A stretch of DNA of 64,000 nucleotides from Halomonas sp. H10-9-1. Its GTDB lineage: Bacteria; Pseudomonadota; Gammaproteobacteria; Pseudomonadales; Halomonadaceae. The position numbers and the translations under genes are program-made. The stretch lies in contig NZ_JAMSHO010000001.1 of NCBI RefSeq assembly GCF_040147005.1, positions 2,542,001-2,606,000 of the forward strand, written 5' to 3'. The stretch's first letter is position 1. Every line of letters begins with the position of its first letter. This document shows positions 39,679 through 49,080 of the stretch, one piece after another. Under the pieces are notes generated by a model, which was not told the DNA's origin, made no database searches, and worked only from the letters and a program-made list of their open reading frames with translations.

Positions 39679-42600
39679 ATGAACCACGCCAACCCGGCTT
39701 CTCAGCAGGTCGAAAGCGCCCTCCGTGCGCGTATCCGCGATCACTATTCAATCGATGAGGCCAGTGTGCTGAAGGGGCTGCTGGAGCAGCTCCGGCTCTC
39801 CGCGGAGGAGCGCCACCGGATCGCCGAGGCCGGCGCTGGCTACGTGGCCCGCGTGCGCAAGGAGACCTCCCCCTCGATGATGGAGGCGTTCCTGGCCGAG
39901 TACGGGCTCTCCACCGCCGAGGGCGTCGGCCTGATGTGCCTGGCCGAGGCCCTGCTGCGGGTGCCCGATGCCGAGACCATCGACGACCTGATCCACGACA
40001 AGATCGAGCCGTCGGACTGGGGCGCCCACCTGGGCAAGTCTGCGTCATCGATGGTCAACGCCTCGACCTGGGCGCTGATGCTGACCGGCAAGGTGCTCGA
40101 CGACGATCCCAAGGGGCCGGTGCGCGCGCTGCGCGGCCTGGTGCGCCGCATGGGTGAGCCCGTGGTGCGTACCGCGGTGGCCCAGTCGATGCGCATCCTC
40201 GGCCGCCAGTTCGTACTCGGCCAGACCATCGAGGAGGGCCTGAAGAACGCCCGCGACCTCGAGAAACAGGGCTACACCTACTCCTATGACATGCTCGGCG
40301 AGGCGGCGCGCACCGACGAGGATGCGCTGCGTTACCACCAGGCCTACGCCGCGGCGATCGAGGCGATCGCCAAGCAGGCCAAGGGCGACGTGCGCGGTAG
40401 CCCCGGCATCTCGGTAAAGCTCTCCGCGCTGCATCCGCGCTACGAGACCACCCACCGCGAGACCGTGATGGAGGTCCTGGTGCCTCGCACCAGGGCGCTG
40501 GTGCAACAGGCCGCGAAGGCCAACATCGGCTTCAACATCGATGCCGAGGAGCAGGACCGCCTGGACCTCTCGCTGGACGTGATCGAGGCGCTGATGGCCG
40601 ATCCCGGCCTCGACGGCTGGGACGGCTTCGGGATCGTGGTACAGGCCTACGGCCGCCGCGCCGCCCCGGTGATCGAGGCGCTCTACGACCTCGCCGAGCG
40701 CTACGACCGCAAGATCATGGTGCGCCTGGTCAAGGGCGCCTACTGGGACTCCGAGATCAAGCTGGCCCAGGAGATGGGCGTCGAGACCTTCCCGGTCTTC
40801 ACCCGCAAGGTCAACACCGACGTCAGCTACATGGCCTGTGCGCGGCTGCTGCTCGAGCGGCGCGACCGCATCTACCCGCAGTTCGCCACCCACAACGCCC
40901 ACACCTGCGCCGCCATCGTGGCCATGGCGGGTAACGACAAGGACAGCTACGAGTTCCAGCGACTGCACGGCATGGGCGAGTCGCTGCACCACATCGTCAA
41001 GGAGACCGAGGGCACCCACTGCCGCATCTACGCCCCGGTGGGGGCCCACCGCGACCTGCTCGCCTACCTGGTGCGCCGCCTGCTGGAGAACGGGGCGAAC
41101 TCCTCGTTCGTCAACCAGGTGGTGGACGACTCGATCCCCCCGAGCGAGGTGGCCAGGGACCCGGTGGCTGGCCTGCTCGAGCTGGGCGACACCATCTCAA
41201 GCCCCATGATCCGCCAGCCCGGCGAGCTGTTTGCCCCCGACCGGAAGAACTCCCTCGGCTACCGGGTCAACGAGCCCGCCTCCATCCTGCCGCTGCTCAA
41301 GGCCCGCGAGGCGTTCGCCGACGCTACCTGGAGCGCCGGTCCCATGCTGGCTGGCAGCCCCGCGCCCAAGGGCAAGGCGCGTGACGCCCTCTCCCCCGCC
41401 GACAGCGGCCGGATCGTCGGCCAGGTGCATGAGGCCACGCCGGAGGAGGTGACGGCCGCCCTCGACGCTGCCGAGGCAGGCTTCAAGGAGTGGTCGGCCA
41501 CGCCCGTGGCCGACCGCGCCCAGGTGCTGCGCCGCACCGCCGACCTCTACGAGGCGCATATTGCCGAGCTAACGGTGATCTGCACCCGCGAGGCGGGCAA
41601 GATGCTCTTCGATGGCATCGCCGAGGTGCGCGAGGCGGTCGACTTCCTGCGCTACTACGCCAACGAGGCCGAGCGGCTCGAGGAGGAGGAGCCCGGCAAC
41701 GCCCGCGGCATCTTCGTCTGTATCAGCCCCTGGAACTTCCCGCTGGCCATCTTCACCGGGCAGGTCGCCGCGGCCCTGGCGGCCGGCAATGCGGTGCTCG
41801 CCAAGCCCGCCGAGCAGACACCGCTGATCGCCGCGCGCGCCGTCGAGCTGATGCGCGAGGCGGGCCTGCCCGAGGCGGCGCTGCAGCTGCTGCCCGGCGA
41901 CGGACCGAACGTGGGCGCGCCCCTGACCGGCGACCCGCGCCTCGCCGGGGTCTGTTTCACCGGCTCCACCGAGGTGGCACAGATCATTCACAAGACCCTG
42001 GCCCGGAACGCCGGGCCGGATGCCATCCTGATCGCCGAGACCGGCGGCCTGAACGCCATGATCGTGGACTCCACGGCACTCACCGAGCAGGCGGTGCGCG
42101 ACATCCTGATCTCCTCCTTCCAGTCGGCCGGCCAGCGCTGCTCGGCGCTGCGCATGCTCTACGTCCAGGAGGAGGCGCGCGAGCGCTTGCTGCACATGCT
42201 CGACGGCGCCATGGACGTGCTGACCATCGGGGATCCCTGGAACACCGACACCGACGTCTCACCGGTGATCGACGCCGAGGCCCAGGCCGACATCACCGCC
42301 TATGTGGCAGAGAAGGAAAAGGCCGGCAAGGTGTTGAAGAAACTGCCCGCACCAGATGTCGGCACCTTCGTCACCCCGGCCGTGGTCGAGGTCGGCGGGA
42401 TCGAGGAGCTCGAGCGCGAGATCTTCGGCCCGGTGCTGCACGTGGCCACCTTCAAGGCGCGCGACATCGACAGGGTGGTCGATGCCATCAACGATCGCGG
42501 CTACGGCCTCACCTTCGGCCTGCACACCCGCATCGACGACCGGGTGCAGCAGATCGTCGCACGCATCCATGTCGGTAACATCTACGTCAACCGCAACCAG

Positions 42601-43344
42601 ATCGGTGCCATCGTCGGCTCCCAGCCCTTCGGCGGCGAAGGGCTCTCGGGCACCGGGCCCAAGGCGGGCGGGCCGCTCTACGTCAACCGCTTCCGGCGCA
42701 CCGCCCGGGAGGAGCGCCTGGCGCCCCCCGAGGGCGACGCCGTGGGCCGCGAGGCGCTGCAGGCGGCGCTGGATGGGCTGGATGCACGCAACTGGGCGGC
42801 GCGCCCCGATCGCGTCGAGGTGCTGCGCCGGGCGCTCTCCGGCAAGGGTGGGGTGATTCGCAAGGCGCTGGCCGAGACCGCGGCGCTGGACATGACGCCC
42901 CAGACGCTGCCCGGACCCACCGGGGAGAGCAACCGCCTGTCGATGTACCCCAAGGGCATGGTGCTGTGCCTCGGGCCGACGCTGGAGATCGCCATCGCCC
43001 AGGCGGTGCAGGCACTGGGCTGCGGTTCCCCGGCGCTGGTGGTCGCCCCGGGGGCGAGCCAGGCCGTGCGGCCGCTGGTCGAGGCGGGGACGCCGGTGGC
43101 CGGCCTCGACGGCAGCGTGGCCGCCGAGACGCTGACCGAGCTTGAGGGCATCGCCAGCGTCGCCGCGGCCGGCACCAGCGACTGGTCCCGCGCACTGCGC
43201 ATGGCGCTGGCCGAACGCGCGGGGGCCATCGTGCCCCTGGAGACCCAGGTCATCGCCCCGGCGCGCTACGTGGTGGAGCGCCACCTGTGCATCGACACCA
43301 CCGCCGCCGGCGGCAACGCCAGCCTGCTGGCGACGGCCGAGTAG
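39679..43344 (+). CDS. putA: Bifunctional proline dehydrogenase / pyrroline-5-carboxylate dehydrogenase PutA
   Basis: The 1221-residue enzyme oxidises proline to glutamate. The proline dehydrogenase barrel covers about 130-460 ('GSPGISVKLSALHPRYE', 'MVRLVKGAYWDSEIKLAQ', 'YPQFATHNAHTC'). The aldehyde dehydrogenase domain covers about 540-1010 ('ISPWNFPLAIFTGQVAAALAAGNAVLAKPAEQTPL', 'CFTGSTEV', catalytic cysteine in SAGQRCSALR). A C-terminal domain follows. Unlike E. coli PutA (1320 residues) there is no N-terminal ribbon-helix-helix, so it is not a repressor. It is likely peripheral on the membrane and passes electrons to quinones. The start at 39679 has AGGAG nine bases upstream. Confidence 0.95.
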   Translation: MNHANPASQQVESALRARIRDHYSIDEASVLKGLLEQLRLSAEERHRIAEAGAGYVARVRKETSPSMMEAFLAEYGLSTAEGVGLMCLAEALLRVPDAETIDDLIHDKIEPSDWGAHLGKSASSMVNASTWALMLTGKVLDDDPKGPVRALRGLVRRMGEPVVRTAVAQSMRILGRQFVLGQTIEEGLKNARDLEKQGYTYSYDMLGEAARTDEDALRYHQAYAAAIEAIAKQAKGDVRGSPGISVKLSALHPRYETTHRETVMEVLVPRTRALVQQAAKANIGFNIDAEEQDRLDLSLDVIEALMADPGLDGWDGFGIVVQAYGRRAAPVIEALYDLAERYDRKIMVRLVKGAYWDSEIKLAQEMGVETFPVFTRKVNTDVSYMACARLLLERRDRIYPQFATHNAHTCAAIVAMAGNDKDSYEFQRLHGMGESLHHIVKETEGTHCRIYAPVGAHRDLLAYLVRRLLENGANSSFVNQVVDDSIPPSEVARDPVAGLLELGDTISSPMIRQPGELFAPDRKNSLGYRVNEPASILPLLKAREAFADATWSAGPMLAGSPAPKGKARDALSPADSGRIVGQVHEATPEEVTAALDAAEAGFKEWSATPVADRAQVLRRTADLYEAHIAELTVICTREAGKMLFDGIAEVREAVDFLRYYANEAERLEEEEPGNARGIFVCISPWNFPLAIFTGQVAAALAAGNAVLAKPAEQTPLIAARAVELMREAGLPEAALQLLPGDGPNVGAPLTGDPRLAGVCFTGSTEVAQIIHKTLARNAGPDAILIAETGGLNAMIVDSTALTEQAVRDILISSFQSAGQRCSALRMLYVQEEARERLLHMLDGAMDVLTIGDPWNTDTDVSPVIDAEAQADITAYVAEKEKAGKVLKKLPAPDVGTFVTPAVVEVGGIEELEREIFGPVLHVATFKARDIDRVVDAINDRGYGLTFGLHTRIDDRVQQIVARIHVGNIYVNRNQIGAIVGSQPFGGEGLSGTGPKAGGPLYVNRFRRTAREERLAPPEGDAVGREALQAALDGLDARNWAARPDRVEVLRRALSGKGGVIRKALAETAALDMTPQTLPGPTGESNRLSMYPKGMVLCLGPTLEIAIAQAVQALGCGSPALVVAPGASQAVRPLVEAGTPVAGLDGSVAAETLTELEGIASVAAAGTSDWSRALRMALAERAGAIVPLETQVIAPARYVVERHLCIDTTAAGGNASLLATAE

Positions 43345-43390
43345 CGGGGGGCACACCGACAGGGCAGGCCCTCGCCTGCCCCTCACCCAC

Positions 43391-43418
43391 CAGCGGGCCG
43401 CCCTCGGGCGGCCCGCTG
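43391..43418. terminator. Terminator hairpin after putA
   Basis: A 12-bp stem CAGCGGGCCGCC with a CTCG loop, followed by CGTTT on the plus strand. It separates convergent putA and the 43719 gene and could work on both strands. Confidence 0.6.
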
Positions 43419-43437
43419 CGTTTCTCGGCGTGCCGGA

Positions 43438-43719
43438 CTACCCCGAGAGCGACCGCCCCGCGAGCAGCAGGGTGAAGGCGACCAGGGCCCCTAGCCGCCA
43501 GGCGGGCGACGGCACTCGCCGAACCCTTTCCATCGCCAGCGGCGCGGCGAAGGCCGCCCCCAGGGTGGCGACCCCCAACAGGATCAGCGGCAGCCGCAGC
43601 GACATGGGCAGGGTGGCGATCAGTTGCGGCTCGAGCAGCAGCCACACCGCCAGGCCGGCGGCCAGCAGCAGCCCCAGCAGGGTCAGTCGGCTCTCGTCCC
43701 GCGGGCTCGCGTCTCCCAT
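43438..43719 (-). CDS. Small integral membrane protein (93 aa)
   Basis: MGDASPRDESRLTLLGLLLAAGLAVWLLLEPQLIATLPMSLRLPLILLGVATLGAAFAAPLAMERVRRVPSPAWRLGALVAFTLLLAGRSLSG has three hydrophobic segments (about 12-30, 43-62, 74-88), giving a small inner-membrane protein. GGAGGAG precedes the start. It is convergent with putA. The family is not recognised. Confidence 0.65.
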   Translation of the reverse strand: MGDASPRDESRLTLLGLLLAAGLAVWLLLEPQLIATLPMSLRLPLILLGVATLGAAFAAPLAMERVRRVPSPAWRLGALVAFTLLLAGRSLSG

Positions 43720-43869
43720 TCCGACTCCTCCAGTGGTTCGTCCCTCCGTAAGTGAAGCCGATAGTGACGAGTTCGGCGACCTGTCGCCAGGCGACGACGC
43801 ATCACGAAGGGCGAGCCTCACGCCAAGGGCAACACCGGGGTGGCAGTTCGCCGCACCGCATTATTCCCT

Positions 43870-43883
43870 TGCGCTGGATCAAT
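43870..43883. promoter_or_regulatory. FNR/Anr-like box upstream of ompW
   Basis: TTGCGCTGGATCAA matches the TTGATNNNNATCAA consensus in 8 of 10 defined positions. It is centred about 90 bases before the ompW ATG. OmpW genes are oxygen-regulated in other gammaproteobacteria. Confidence 0.35.
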
Positions 43884-43966
43884 TTCACCACCGAATACTG
43901 CGGTTAAACTGAACTTATCTTTCCTTGCGGCGTTGTGCCGCAGCCGATCCAGCAGGAGCCGAAACC

Positions 43967-44605
43967 ATGCGCAAGAGTGCCCTCTCCCCCCTGATCGCCG
44001 CCGGCGTGGCCGCCGCCGCCCTCACCGCCAGCACCCAGGCCTTCGCCTACGGTGCCGGCGACTTCTTCACCCGGGTCGGCGTGGCCAAGGTCGCGCCCAA
44101 GAGCGATAACGGGAAGCTGGATACGGGTCTTGGCGTTCTGGAAACGGACGTTCAGGACGATAGCGCCTTCGCCTTTACCCTGGGCTACCGCTTCACCGAC
44201 AAGGTGGGCGTGGAGCTGCTGGCCGCCGAACCCTTCGACCACGACATCGAGCTGAACGGCGCCAACCTCGCCTCCACCGAGCACCTGCCGCCGACCCTGA
44301 CCCTACAGTACTACCCGCTGGGCGGCACCGACGCCTATGTGCAGCCCTATGTCGGTGTGGGCGTCAACTACACCCGCTTCTCCGACGAAGAAACCAAGAT
44401 CCCTGGGGTCAGCCTCGAGCTGGATGACTCCTGGGGCGCCGCCGGCCAGCTCGGTGTCGACCTGCTGATCGACGACCACTGGGCCCTCAACGGCGCGGTC
44501 TGGTATATGGATATCGACACCGACGCCAAGGTCGGCGGCGCCGATGCCGGCAAGGTCGAGATCGACCCGGTGGTGGTGATGGGTGGCATCAGCTACCGGT
44601 TCTGA
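43967..44605 (+). CDS. ompW: OmpW-family outer membrane protein
   Basis: The 212-residue protein has a signal peptide (MRKSALSPLIAAGVAAAALTASTQAFA, cut before YGAGDF) and the OmpW beta-barrel pattern: 'GDFFTRVGVAKVAPKSDNG', 'FAFTLGYRFTDKVGVELLAAEPFDHDIEL', 'LPPTLTLQYYP', 'PYVGVGVNYTRF' and a terminal 'VVMGGISYRF' ending in aromatic F, as required for barrel assembly. It forms a small 8-strand pore for hydrophobic compounds. It stands alone, with a strong hairpin 19 bases after the stop. The AGGAG site fits the ATG at 43967. Confidence 0.95.
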   Translation: MRKSALSPLIAAGVAAAALTASTQAFAYGAGDFFTRVGVAKVAPKSDNGKLDTGLGVLETDVQDDSAFAFTLGYRFTDKVGVELLAAEPFDHDIELNGANLASTEHLPPTLTLQYYPLGGTDAYVQPYVGVGVNYTRFSDEETKIPGVSLELDDSWGAAGQLGVDLLIDDHWALNGAVWYMDIDTDAKVGGADAGKVEIDPVVVMGGISYRF

Positions 44606-44623
44606 TCCACGCCTGACACCGAA

Positions 44624-44658
44624 CGCAGCGGGGCCCGCCATTGGCGGGCCCCGCTGCG
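44624..44658. terminator. Strong hairpin after ompW
   Basis: A perfect 16-bp stem CGCAGCGGGGCCCGCC with a 3-base loop. No T run follows, so it may work as a bidirectional stop between ompW and the convergent yqcC. Confidence 0.6.
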
Positions 44659-44700
44659 TCATGGCCCGGCGACCCGCCGAGCCCACCACCGCGTCGCGGT

Positions 44701-45033
44701 TCAGTTCTCGGTGACCAGGCGGTCGATCTCTTCCACCGCCTGACGCAACAGCAGGCGGTCGCTGGCACGCACTCCTTGCTGGGCCAGGAAAGCCTCCAGG
44801 GCCGGCGCCACATCACAGCGAGCCGGCAGCGCGGCGCGCTGCTCCACCAGGGCATCGAGGCGCGCGATGAACACGAAGCGCAGCCACTGGGGCAGTACCA
44901 TGGTATCGAGGCAGAACGGCTGCTGACTGTCGAACGCCGCGGGATCGGGCGTCTCCATGCGCCACAGGTTGGCGGCCTTCATGGTCGCCTCGAGCCGGCG
45001 CAGGGCCTGGTCGAGCTCGTCGTGAACCGTCAT
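44701..45033 (-). CDS. yqcC: YqcC family protein (DUF446)
   Basis: The 110-residue protein MTVHDELDQALRRLEATMKAANLWRMETPDPAAFDSQQPFCLDTMVLPQWLRFVFIARLDALVEQRAALPARCDVAPALEAFLAQQG... has the DUF446 pattern 'PF..DT....QWLQFVFIPRM..L......LP'. It is a small helical cytoplasmic protein of unknown function, often near pseudouridine synthase TruC and DUF3549 in gammaproteobacteria. It is divergent from the DUF3549 gene, with 257 bases between them. Confidence 0.85.
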   Translation of the reverse strand: MTVHDELDQALRRLEATMKAANLWRMETPDPAAFDSQQPFCLDTMVLPQWLRFVFIARLDALVEQRAALPARCDVAPALEAFLAQQGVRASDRLLLRQAVEEIDRLVTEN

Positions 45034-45290
45034 CGGGCAAACTCCATTGGCGTGTGGCGCCATTATCACGCTCTCGGCGGCGAGTGACCACCCATCACCC
45101 GGCCCTGCCCCATTCACAGTTTCCGTGAACGGGGCTGTGGATAACCGCTGGAAAGAGTCCGCCAGCACCGATGCCATGGGCAATCGCGACTCCCGATCAA
45201 GATTTGACCATTGCCCCGGGAACCTCGGCGAACCTACTGACAGCCCACCGGAGCCGCGGTAGAGTGCACGCTCTGACAAGCGGAGATGCC

Positions 45291-46310
45291 ATGCAACCCA
45301 TCCACACCCTTCACGACTTCTTCGTGCACAGCGGTGCCGAGGTGCAGCTCTACCACCTGGGCCGGCGCGTCGAGCCCTGCGAGATGGCGACCCTGGCGGC
45401 CCTGGAGGCCGATGAGTCGCCCTGGCCGGCCCCCTGGCAGGGCCAGGCGCGGCTGGGCCTGGTCTTTCGCCTGGGCGACATGCCCGACCCGCTGATCTGG
45501 TTCCTGGCCCTGCCCCTGGACGAACAGGGCCGCCTCGACCCGGCATCCCGCGATGCCTTCGTGCAGCGGCTGCTCGAGACCCTGGGCCACAGCGTGGCCA
45601 ACGTCGGTCGCGAGGACGGCGCGGTGGTGGATAACCTGATGAAGGACAACCCCCTGGCGTTCACCCCCTCGCTGCCCTTCCAGGCCATGCTCCATGCCCG
45701 CGCCAGTCGTGACCTGGGCCGCTCGGCCAGCCAGCACCTGGAGCCGGTGGAGGCCTACCTGAGCGGCCAGCAGGCCCTGGACTGGCAGGCGCTGGGGCTC
45801 CAGGGCCTGGCCGACTTTGCGGTACGCATGGGCGGCGAGGAGCGCCATCAGCTGGCCGTGATCCTGCCCGAGCTCCCCCACGAGGTGCTCACCTCACTAT
45901 GCTACTGCCTGGAGCATGTGGCCATCGACGCCGAACTGGCCGCGGCGCTGCGCGCCCGGGGCGAGGCGGCAGCGGCCGCGGGCGACGTGGAAGGACTGTG
46001 TGCCTGCGTGCGCGCCGCGTCGGGTAGCGAGGCCGCCGGCGCCTGGTTCGACAGCCTGCTGGACGATACCCACGCCTGTGGCCCCGACCTGCTGGCGGCC
46101 ATCGCCGCGCGCGGCTGGTCCCTCCTCGAGGATGGCCAGCGGCTGCCGCGCTATCTGGAACGCCTGGCCTGCTGCGAGCAGGCAGACTTCATGAGAGTGG
46201 CCCGCGACCTGGCCCTGATTCCCAGGCTGCGACTGCCGGTGCTGATGATCCTGCGCGAGGCGCCCGCCGACTCGCCCATCGGCCGGCGGCTCGCGGCCTT
46301 GACGCGCTGA
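45291..46310 (+). CDS. DUF3549 family protein
   Basis: The 339-residue protein starts MQPIHTLHDFFVHSGAEVQLYHLGRRVEPCEMATLAALEADESPWPAPWQGQARLGLVFRLG and contains 'PLIWFLALPLDEQG' and 'DNPLAFTPSLPFQAMLHARASRDLG', matching DUF3549. The first 150 residues look alpha/beta, the rest helical repeats. The function is unknown. Its neighbours (yqcC, rimB, rimK) suggest a housekeeping context. The ATG has GGAG seven bases upstream. rimB follows 15 bases after the stop, so these may be one operon. Confidence 0.8.
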   Translation: MQPIHTLHDFFVHSGAEVQLYHLGRRVEPCEMATLAALEADESPWPAPWQGQARLGLVFRLGDMPDPLIWFLALPLDEQGRLDPASRDAFVQRLLETLGHSVANVGREDGAVVDNLMKDNPLAFTPSLPFQAMLHARASRDLGRSASQHLEPVEAYLSGQQALDWQALGLQGLADFAVRMGGEERHQLAVILPELPHEVLTSLCYCLEHVAIDAELAAALRARGEAAAAAGDVEGLCACVRAASGSEAAGAWFDSLLDDTHACGPDLLAAIAARGWSLLEDGQRLPRYLERLACCEQADFMRVARDLALIPRLRLPVLMILREAPADSPIGRRLAALTR

Positions 46311-46325
46311 AGGCGAGAACCAACC

Positions 46326-46772
46326 ATGACGATGATGAAGGAACTGCCCTATACCCCCAAGGCGGTGATCGGCCGCCGCGAGATGGTCTCGCTGCCAGAG
46401 ATGCACCTCGTGCTGTGCGCCAAGGCGGATACCGGGGCACGCACCTCGGCGCTACACGCCGAGGACATCGAGTCCTTCGAGGAGGACGGCCACCTGTGGG
46501 TCAGCTTCACCACGCGCAGCGGTGGCCCGGAGACGCCCCCCCATGTGTTCCGCATGCATCTCCACGATCGCCGCAAGGTGCGCAGCTCCAACGGACTGGC
46601 GGAGTGGCGCTACGTGATCCGCACGCCCATGCGCCTCGGCTCGCTTTCGTACCAGGTGGAGCTGTCCCTGACCGACCGGCGCGAGATGCGCCACCCCATG
46701 CTGCTGGGCCGCCGCGCCCTGCGCCGCCTGCTGGTGGCACCCGGCGCCGCCTTCCTGCACGGCGAACCTTGA
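46326..46772 (+). CDS. rimB: RimB-type retropepsin-like protease
   Basis: The 148-residue protein, once called ATP-dependent zinc protease (DUF785), has the retropepsin-like active-site motif AKADTGARTSALHA at about 32-45, with D35 the catalytic aspartate. Other family marks are 'RSSNGLAEWRYVIRTPMRLG' and 'MRHPMLLGRRAL'. In Pseudomonas RimB removes glutamate chains that RimK adds to ribosomal protein S6. It directly precedes rimK (30 bases), as expected for a rim operon. No rimA is seen here. Confidence 0.85.
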   Translation: MTMMKELPYTPKAVIGRREMVSLPEMHLVLCAKADTGARTSALHAEDIESFEEDGHLWVSFTTRSGGPETPPHVFRMHLHDRRKVRSSNGLAEWRYVIRTPMRLGSLSYQVELSLTDRREMRHPMLLGRRALRRLLVAPGAAFLHGEP

Positions 46773-46802
46773 ACCGACCGGCTATCGACCCGGAGCTACT
46801 CG

Positions 46803-47711
46803 ATGCATATCGCGCTGCTGTCACGCAATCGCAACCTCTACTCCACGCGGCGCCTGGTGGAGGCTGCTGAGGCACGCGGCCACACCGCCCGGGTGGTCGA
46901 CACCCTGCGCTGCTACATGAGCATCGCCGCCCACAACCCCTCGATCCACTACAAGGGGGAGGAGCTGGAACCTTTCGACGCGGTGGTCCCGCGCATCGGC
47001 GCCTCGGTAACCTTCTACGGCTGCGCGGTGCTGCGCCAGTTCGAGATGATGGGCACCTATGTGCTCAATGACTCGGTGGCCATCAGCCGCTCGCGGGACA
47101 AGCTGCGCTCGCTGCAGCTGCTGTCGCGCAAGGGCCTGGGACTGCCAATCACCGGCTTCGCCCACTCGCCGGACGATATCCCCGACCTGATCACCATGGT
47201 CCGCGGCGCGCCGCTGGTGATCAAGCTGCTCGAGGGTACTCAGGGCATCGGCGTGGTGCTGGCCGAGACCAACCAGGCAGCGGAGAGCGTGATCCAGGCC
47301 TTCATGGGCATGAAGGCCAATATCATGGTCCAGGAGTACATCAAGGAGGCCCGCGGCGCCGATATCCGCTGCCTCGTGATCGGTGACAAGGTGGTGGCGG
47401 CGATGAAGCGTCAGGCCGCCGAGGGCGAGTTTCGCTCCAACCTCCATCGCGGCGGCACCGCCAGCGTGATCCGCATCACTCCCGAGGAGCGCTCCACGGC
47501 GATCCGTGCCGCCAAGGCCATGGGCCTGCGTGTGGCCGGGGTCGACCTATTGCGCTCCAACCACGGCCCGGTGATCATGGAGGTCAACTCCTCGCCCGGC
47601 CTGCAAGGCATCGAAAGCGCCACCGGCAAGGATATCGCCGGGCTGATCATCGAGCATCTGGAGAAGAACGCTGCGCCGGCCCGCAAGGCACCGCCTAGGC
47701 CCAAGGGGTAA
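46803..47711 (+). CDS. rimK: RimK, ribosomal protein S6 glutamate ligase
   Basis: The 302-residue ATP-grasp ligase begins [39 protein letters not shown]. It contains '[52 protein letters not shown]', the ATP-grasp core '[19 protein letters not shown]' and the metal-binding end '[17 protein letters not shown]'. It adds glutamates to the S6 C-terminus and so tunes translation. It is complete and of normal length. It is the second gene of the rimB-rimK pair. Confidence 0.95.
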   Translation: MHIALLSRNRNLYSTRRLVEAAEARGHTARVVDTLRCYMSIAAHNPSIHYKGEELEPFDAVVPRIGASVTFYGCAVLRQFEMMGTYVLNDSVAISRSRDKLRSLQLLSRKGLGLPITGFAHSPDDIPDLITMVRGAPLVIKLLEGTQGIGVVLAETNQAAESVIQAFMGMKANIMVQEYIKEARGADIRCLVIGDKVVAAMKRQAAEGEFRSNLHRGGTASVIRITPEERSTAIRAAKAMGLRVAGVDLLRSNHGPVIMEVNSSPGLQGIESATGKDIAGLIIEHLEKNAAPARKAPPRPKG

Positions 47712-47823
47712 TTGCAGTATCGGCAACACCCTGGCCCAATAGGCATCAGTGGATCCATTCACGGGGGTAGCAAAACAGTGTTTTCCCCGTCACAATCTGC
47801 GTCACCAAAGGGGGTGACCGCTC

Positions 47824-48273
47824 ATGTTTCTCGACAATCGCCAGGTGGCGATGGACAACGTGCTGGAAGCGCTGGCCGACAGCATCGACTACTTCCAGGA
47901 CAACCTGGAGCGTCTGCGACCCTCGCTGCGCGACTCGCTGAAGCCGCACTATGAGGCGCGACGCCAATCCATCAGCGAGCTACAGGGGCTGGTCCGCGAC
48001 CATTTGAGCATGCTGCCCCGGGACGCCGACGTCGAACGTGACGACTATATGTGGCTGTGGAGCCGGCTGAAGAGCTTCGTCGGCAACGAGAGCCAGGTGG
48101 TGATCGGCGAGCTGCTGGAACAGGAGCGGGTGCTGATGCAGGCCCTCTCCAACCTGATGACCCACCCGCTGCCCGATGCCCTGGAGCCCAAGGTAGAGGA
48201 GTGCTGGAAGAGCTGCCGGGTGCTGATCCGCGAGCTCTATGCCCTGCAGAAGAGCCATACCAGGCGGCGCTGA
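47824..48273 (+). CDS. Helical-bundle protein of unknown function (149 aa)
   Basis: The protein MFLDNRQVAMDNVLEALADSIDYFQDNLERLRPSLRDSLKPHYEARRQSISELQGLVRDHLSMLPRDADVERDDYMWLWSRLKSFVGNESQVVIGELLEQERVLMQAL... reads as four amphipathic helices, similar in size and layout to the four-helix-bundle stress proteins of the PA2169/DUF2383 kind, without clear metal-binding residues. A small hairpin GTCACC/GGTGAC (47801-47818) overlaps the region just before the start and could affect translation. It is convergent with the next gene. Confidence 0.65.
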   Translation: MFLDNRQVAMDNVLEALADSIDYFQDNLERLRPSLRDSLKPHYEARRQSISELQGLVRDHLSMLPRDADVERDDYMWLWSRLKSFVGNESQVVIGELLEQERVLMQALSNLMTHPLPDALEPKVEECWKSCRVLIRELYALQKSHTRRR

Positions 48274-48283
48274 GGACTCCCGC

Positions 48284-49009
48284 TCAGCGCCGCTCTGCTA
48301 GCGGCCCCGGCGTGTCGATGGCCCAGCCCCGCTGCATGGCCTGCGGCACGATCTCCAGCGGCTCCCGGGGCCCCAGGAAGTGGGGCTCGCGCCCCCACAG
48401 GTAGAGATCTCCCAGGGTGGCCAGTCGCGCCACCCACTCCCGCGCCGCCAGACGCCACTGTCCCTTGATCCGGTGTGACGACACCGCGCAGCCATGGGCC
48501 TCGATGCCCAGCGCCTCGGCGATGAACAGCGCCCGTGGCAGGTGCCAGGCCTGGGTAATCAACAGCGCACGCTCCACGCCGAACACCTCCCGCGCCCGGG
48601 CCAGGGTATCGAAGGTACTGAAGCCGGCGTAGTCCAGCGTCATGGCGGCCTCGGGCACCTCGCGGCCGCGCAGGTCTCGCCACATGGTGATGGGTTCGTT
48701 GTAGGAGAGGGTGCGATTGTCGCCGGAGAGCAGCAGGTGGTCGACCCGGCCCAGGCGCAATAACTGCGCCGAGGCGCTCATGCGCGCCTCGAAGTAGGGA
48801 TTGCGGACGCCGCTGCGGGTCCAGTGGGAGGTGCCGAACACGATACCCACCCGCTCGACACGACACAGCGGCAGCTCATGCGCGATGCGTTCACGAGTCT
48901 GGCCCAGCACCCAGAAGTTGGTGGCCAGCAGCAACAGCGCCGCCAGCAACACCGCCGTGCCCAGTGCCACCAGCAGTGCCCGAAGGACCCGCCACGCTGC
49001 CCGCCTCAT
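48284..49009 (-). CDS. sanA: SanA/YdcF-type membrane protein (DUF218)
   Basis: The 241-residue protein has an N-terminal membrane helix (ALLVALGTAVLLAALLLLATNFWV) and a DUF218 domain: 'RVGIVFGTSHWTRSGVRNPYFEARMSASAQLLRLGRVDHLLLSGDNRTLSYNEPITMWRDLRGREVP', 'DYAGFSTFDTLARAREVFGVERALLITQAWHLPRALFIAEALGIEAHGC'. SanA proteins support envelope barrier function and vancomycin resistance at high temperature in enterics. The start at 49009 is preferred because GGGAG is six bases upstream. It is separate from the SUF operon. Confidence 0.85.
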   Translation of the reverse strand: MRRAAWRVLRALLVALGTAVLLAALLLLATNFWVLGQTRERIAHELPLCRVERVGIVFGTSHWTRSGVRNPYFEARMSASAQLLRLGRVDHLLLSGDNRTLSYNEPITMWRDLRGREVPEAAMTLDYAGFSTFDTLARAREVFGVERALLITQAWHLPRALFIAEALGIEAHGCAVSSHRIKGQWRLAAREWVARLATLGDLYLWGREPHFLGPREPLEIVPQAMQRGWAIDTPGPLAERR

Positions 49010-49080
49010 CGGCATCTCCCGTTCCCTGTGCACCCGGCGCGCCCCGGCCGACACCCCGGGGAGGCCTCGAACACGAGTCG

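Noticed and set aside
40045..41049. Minus-strand 334-codon frame inside putA
   Set aside because: It is the antisense of a well-conserved enzyme; high GC makes such shadows common.
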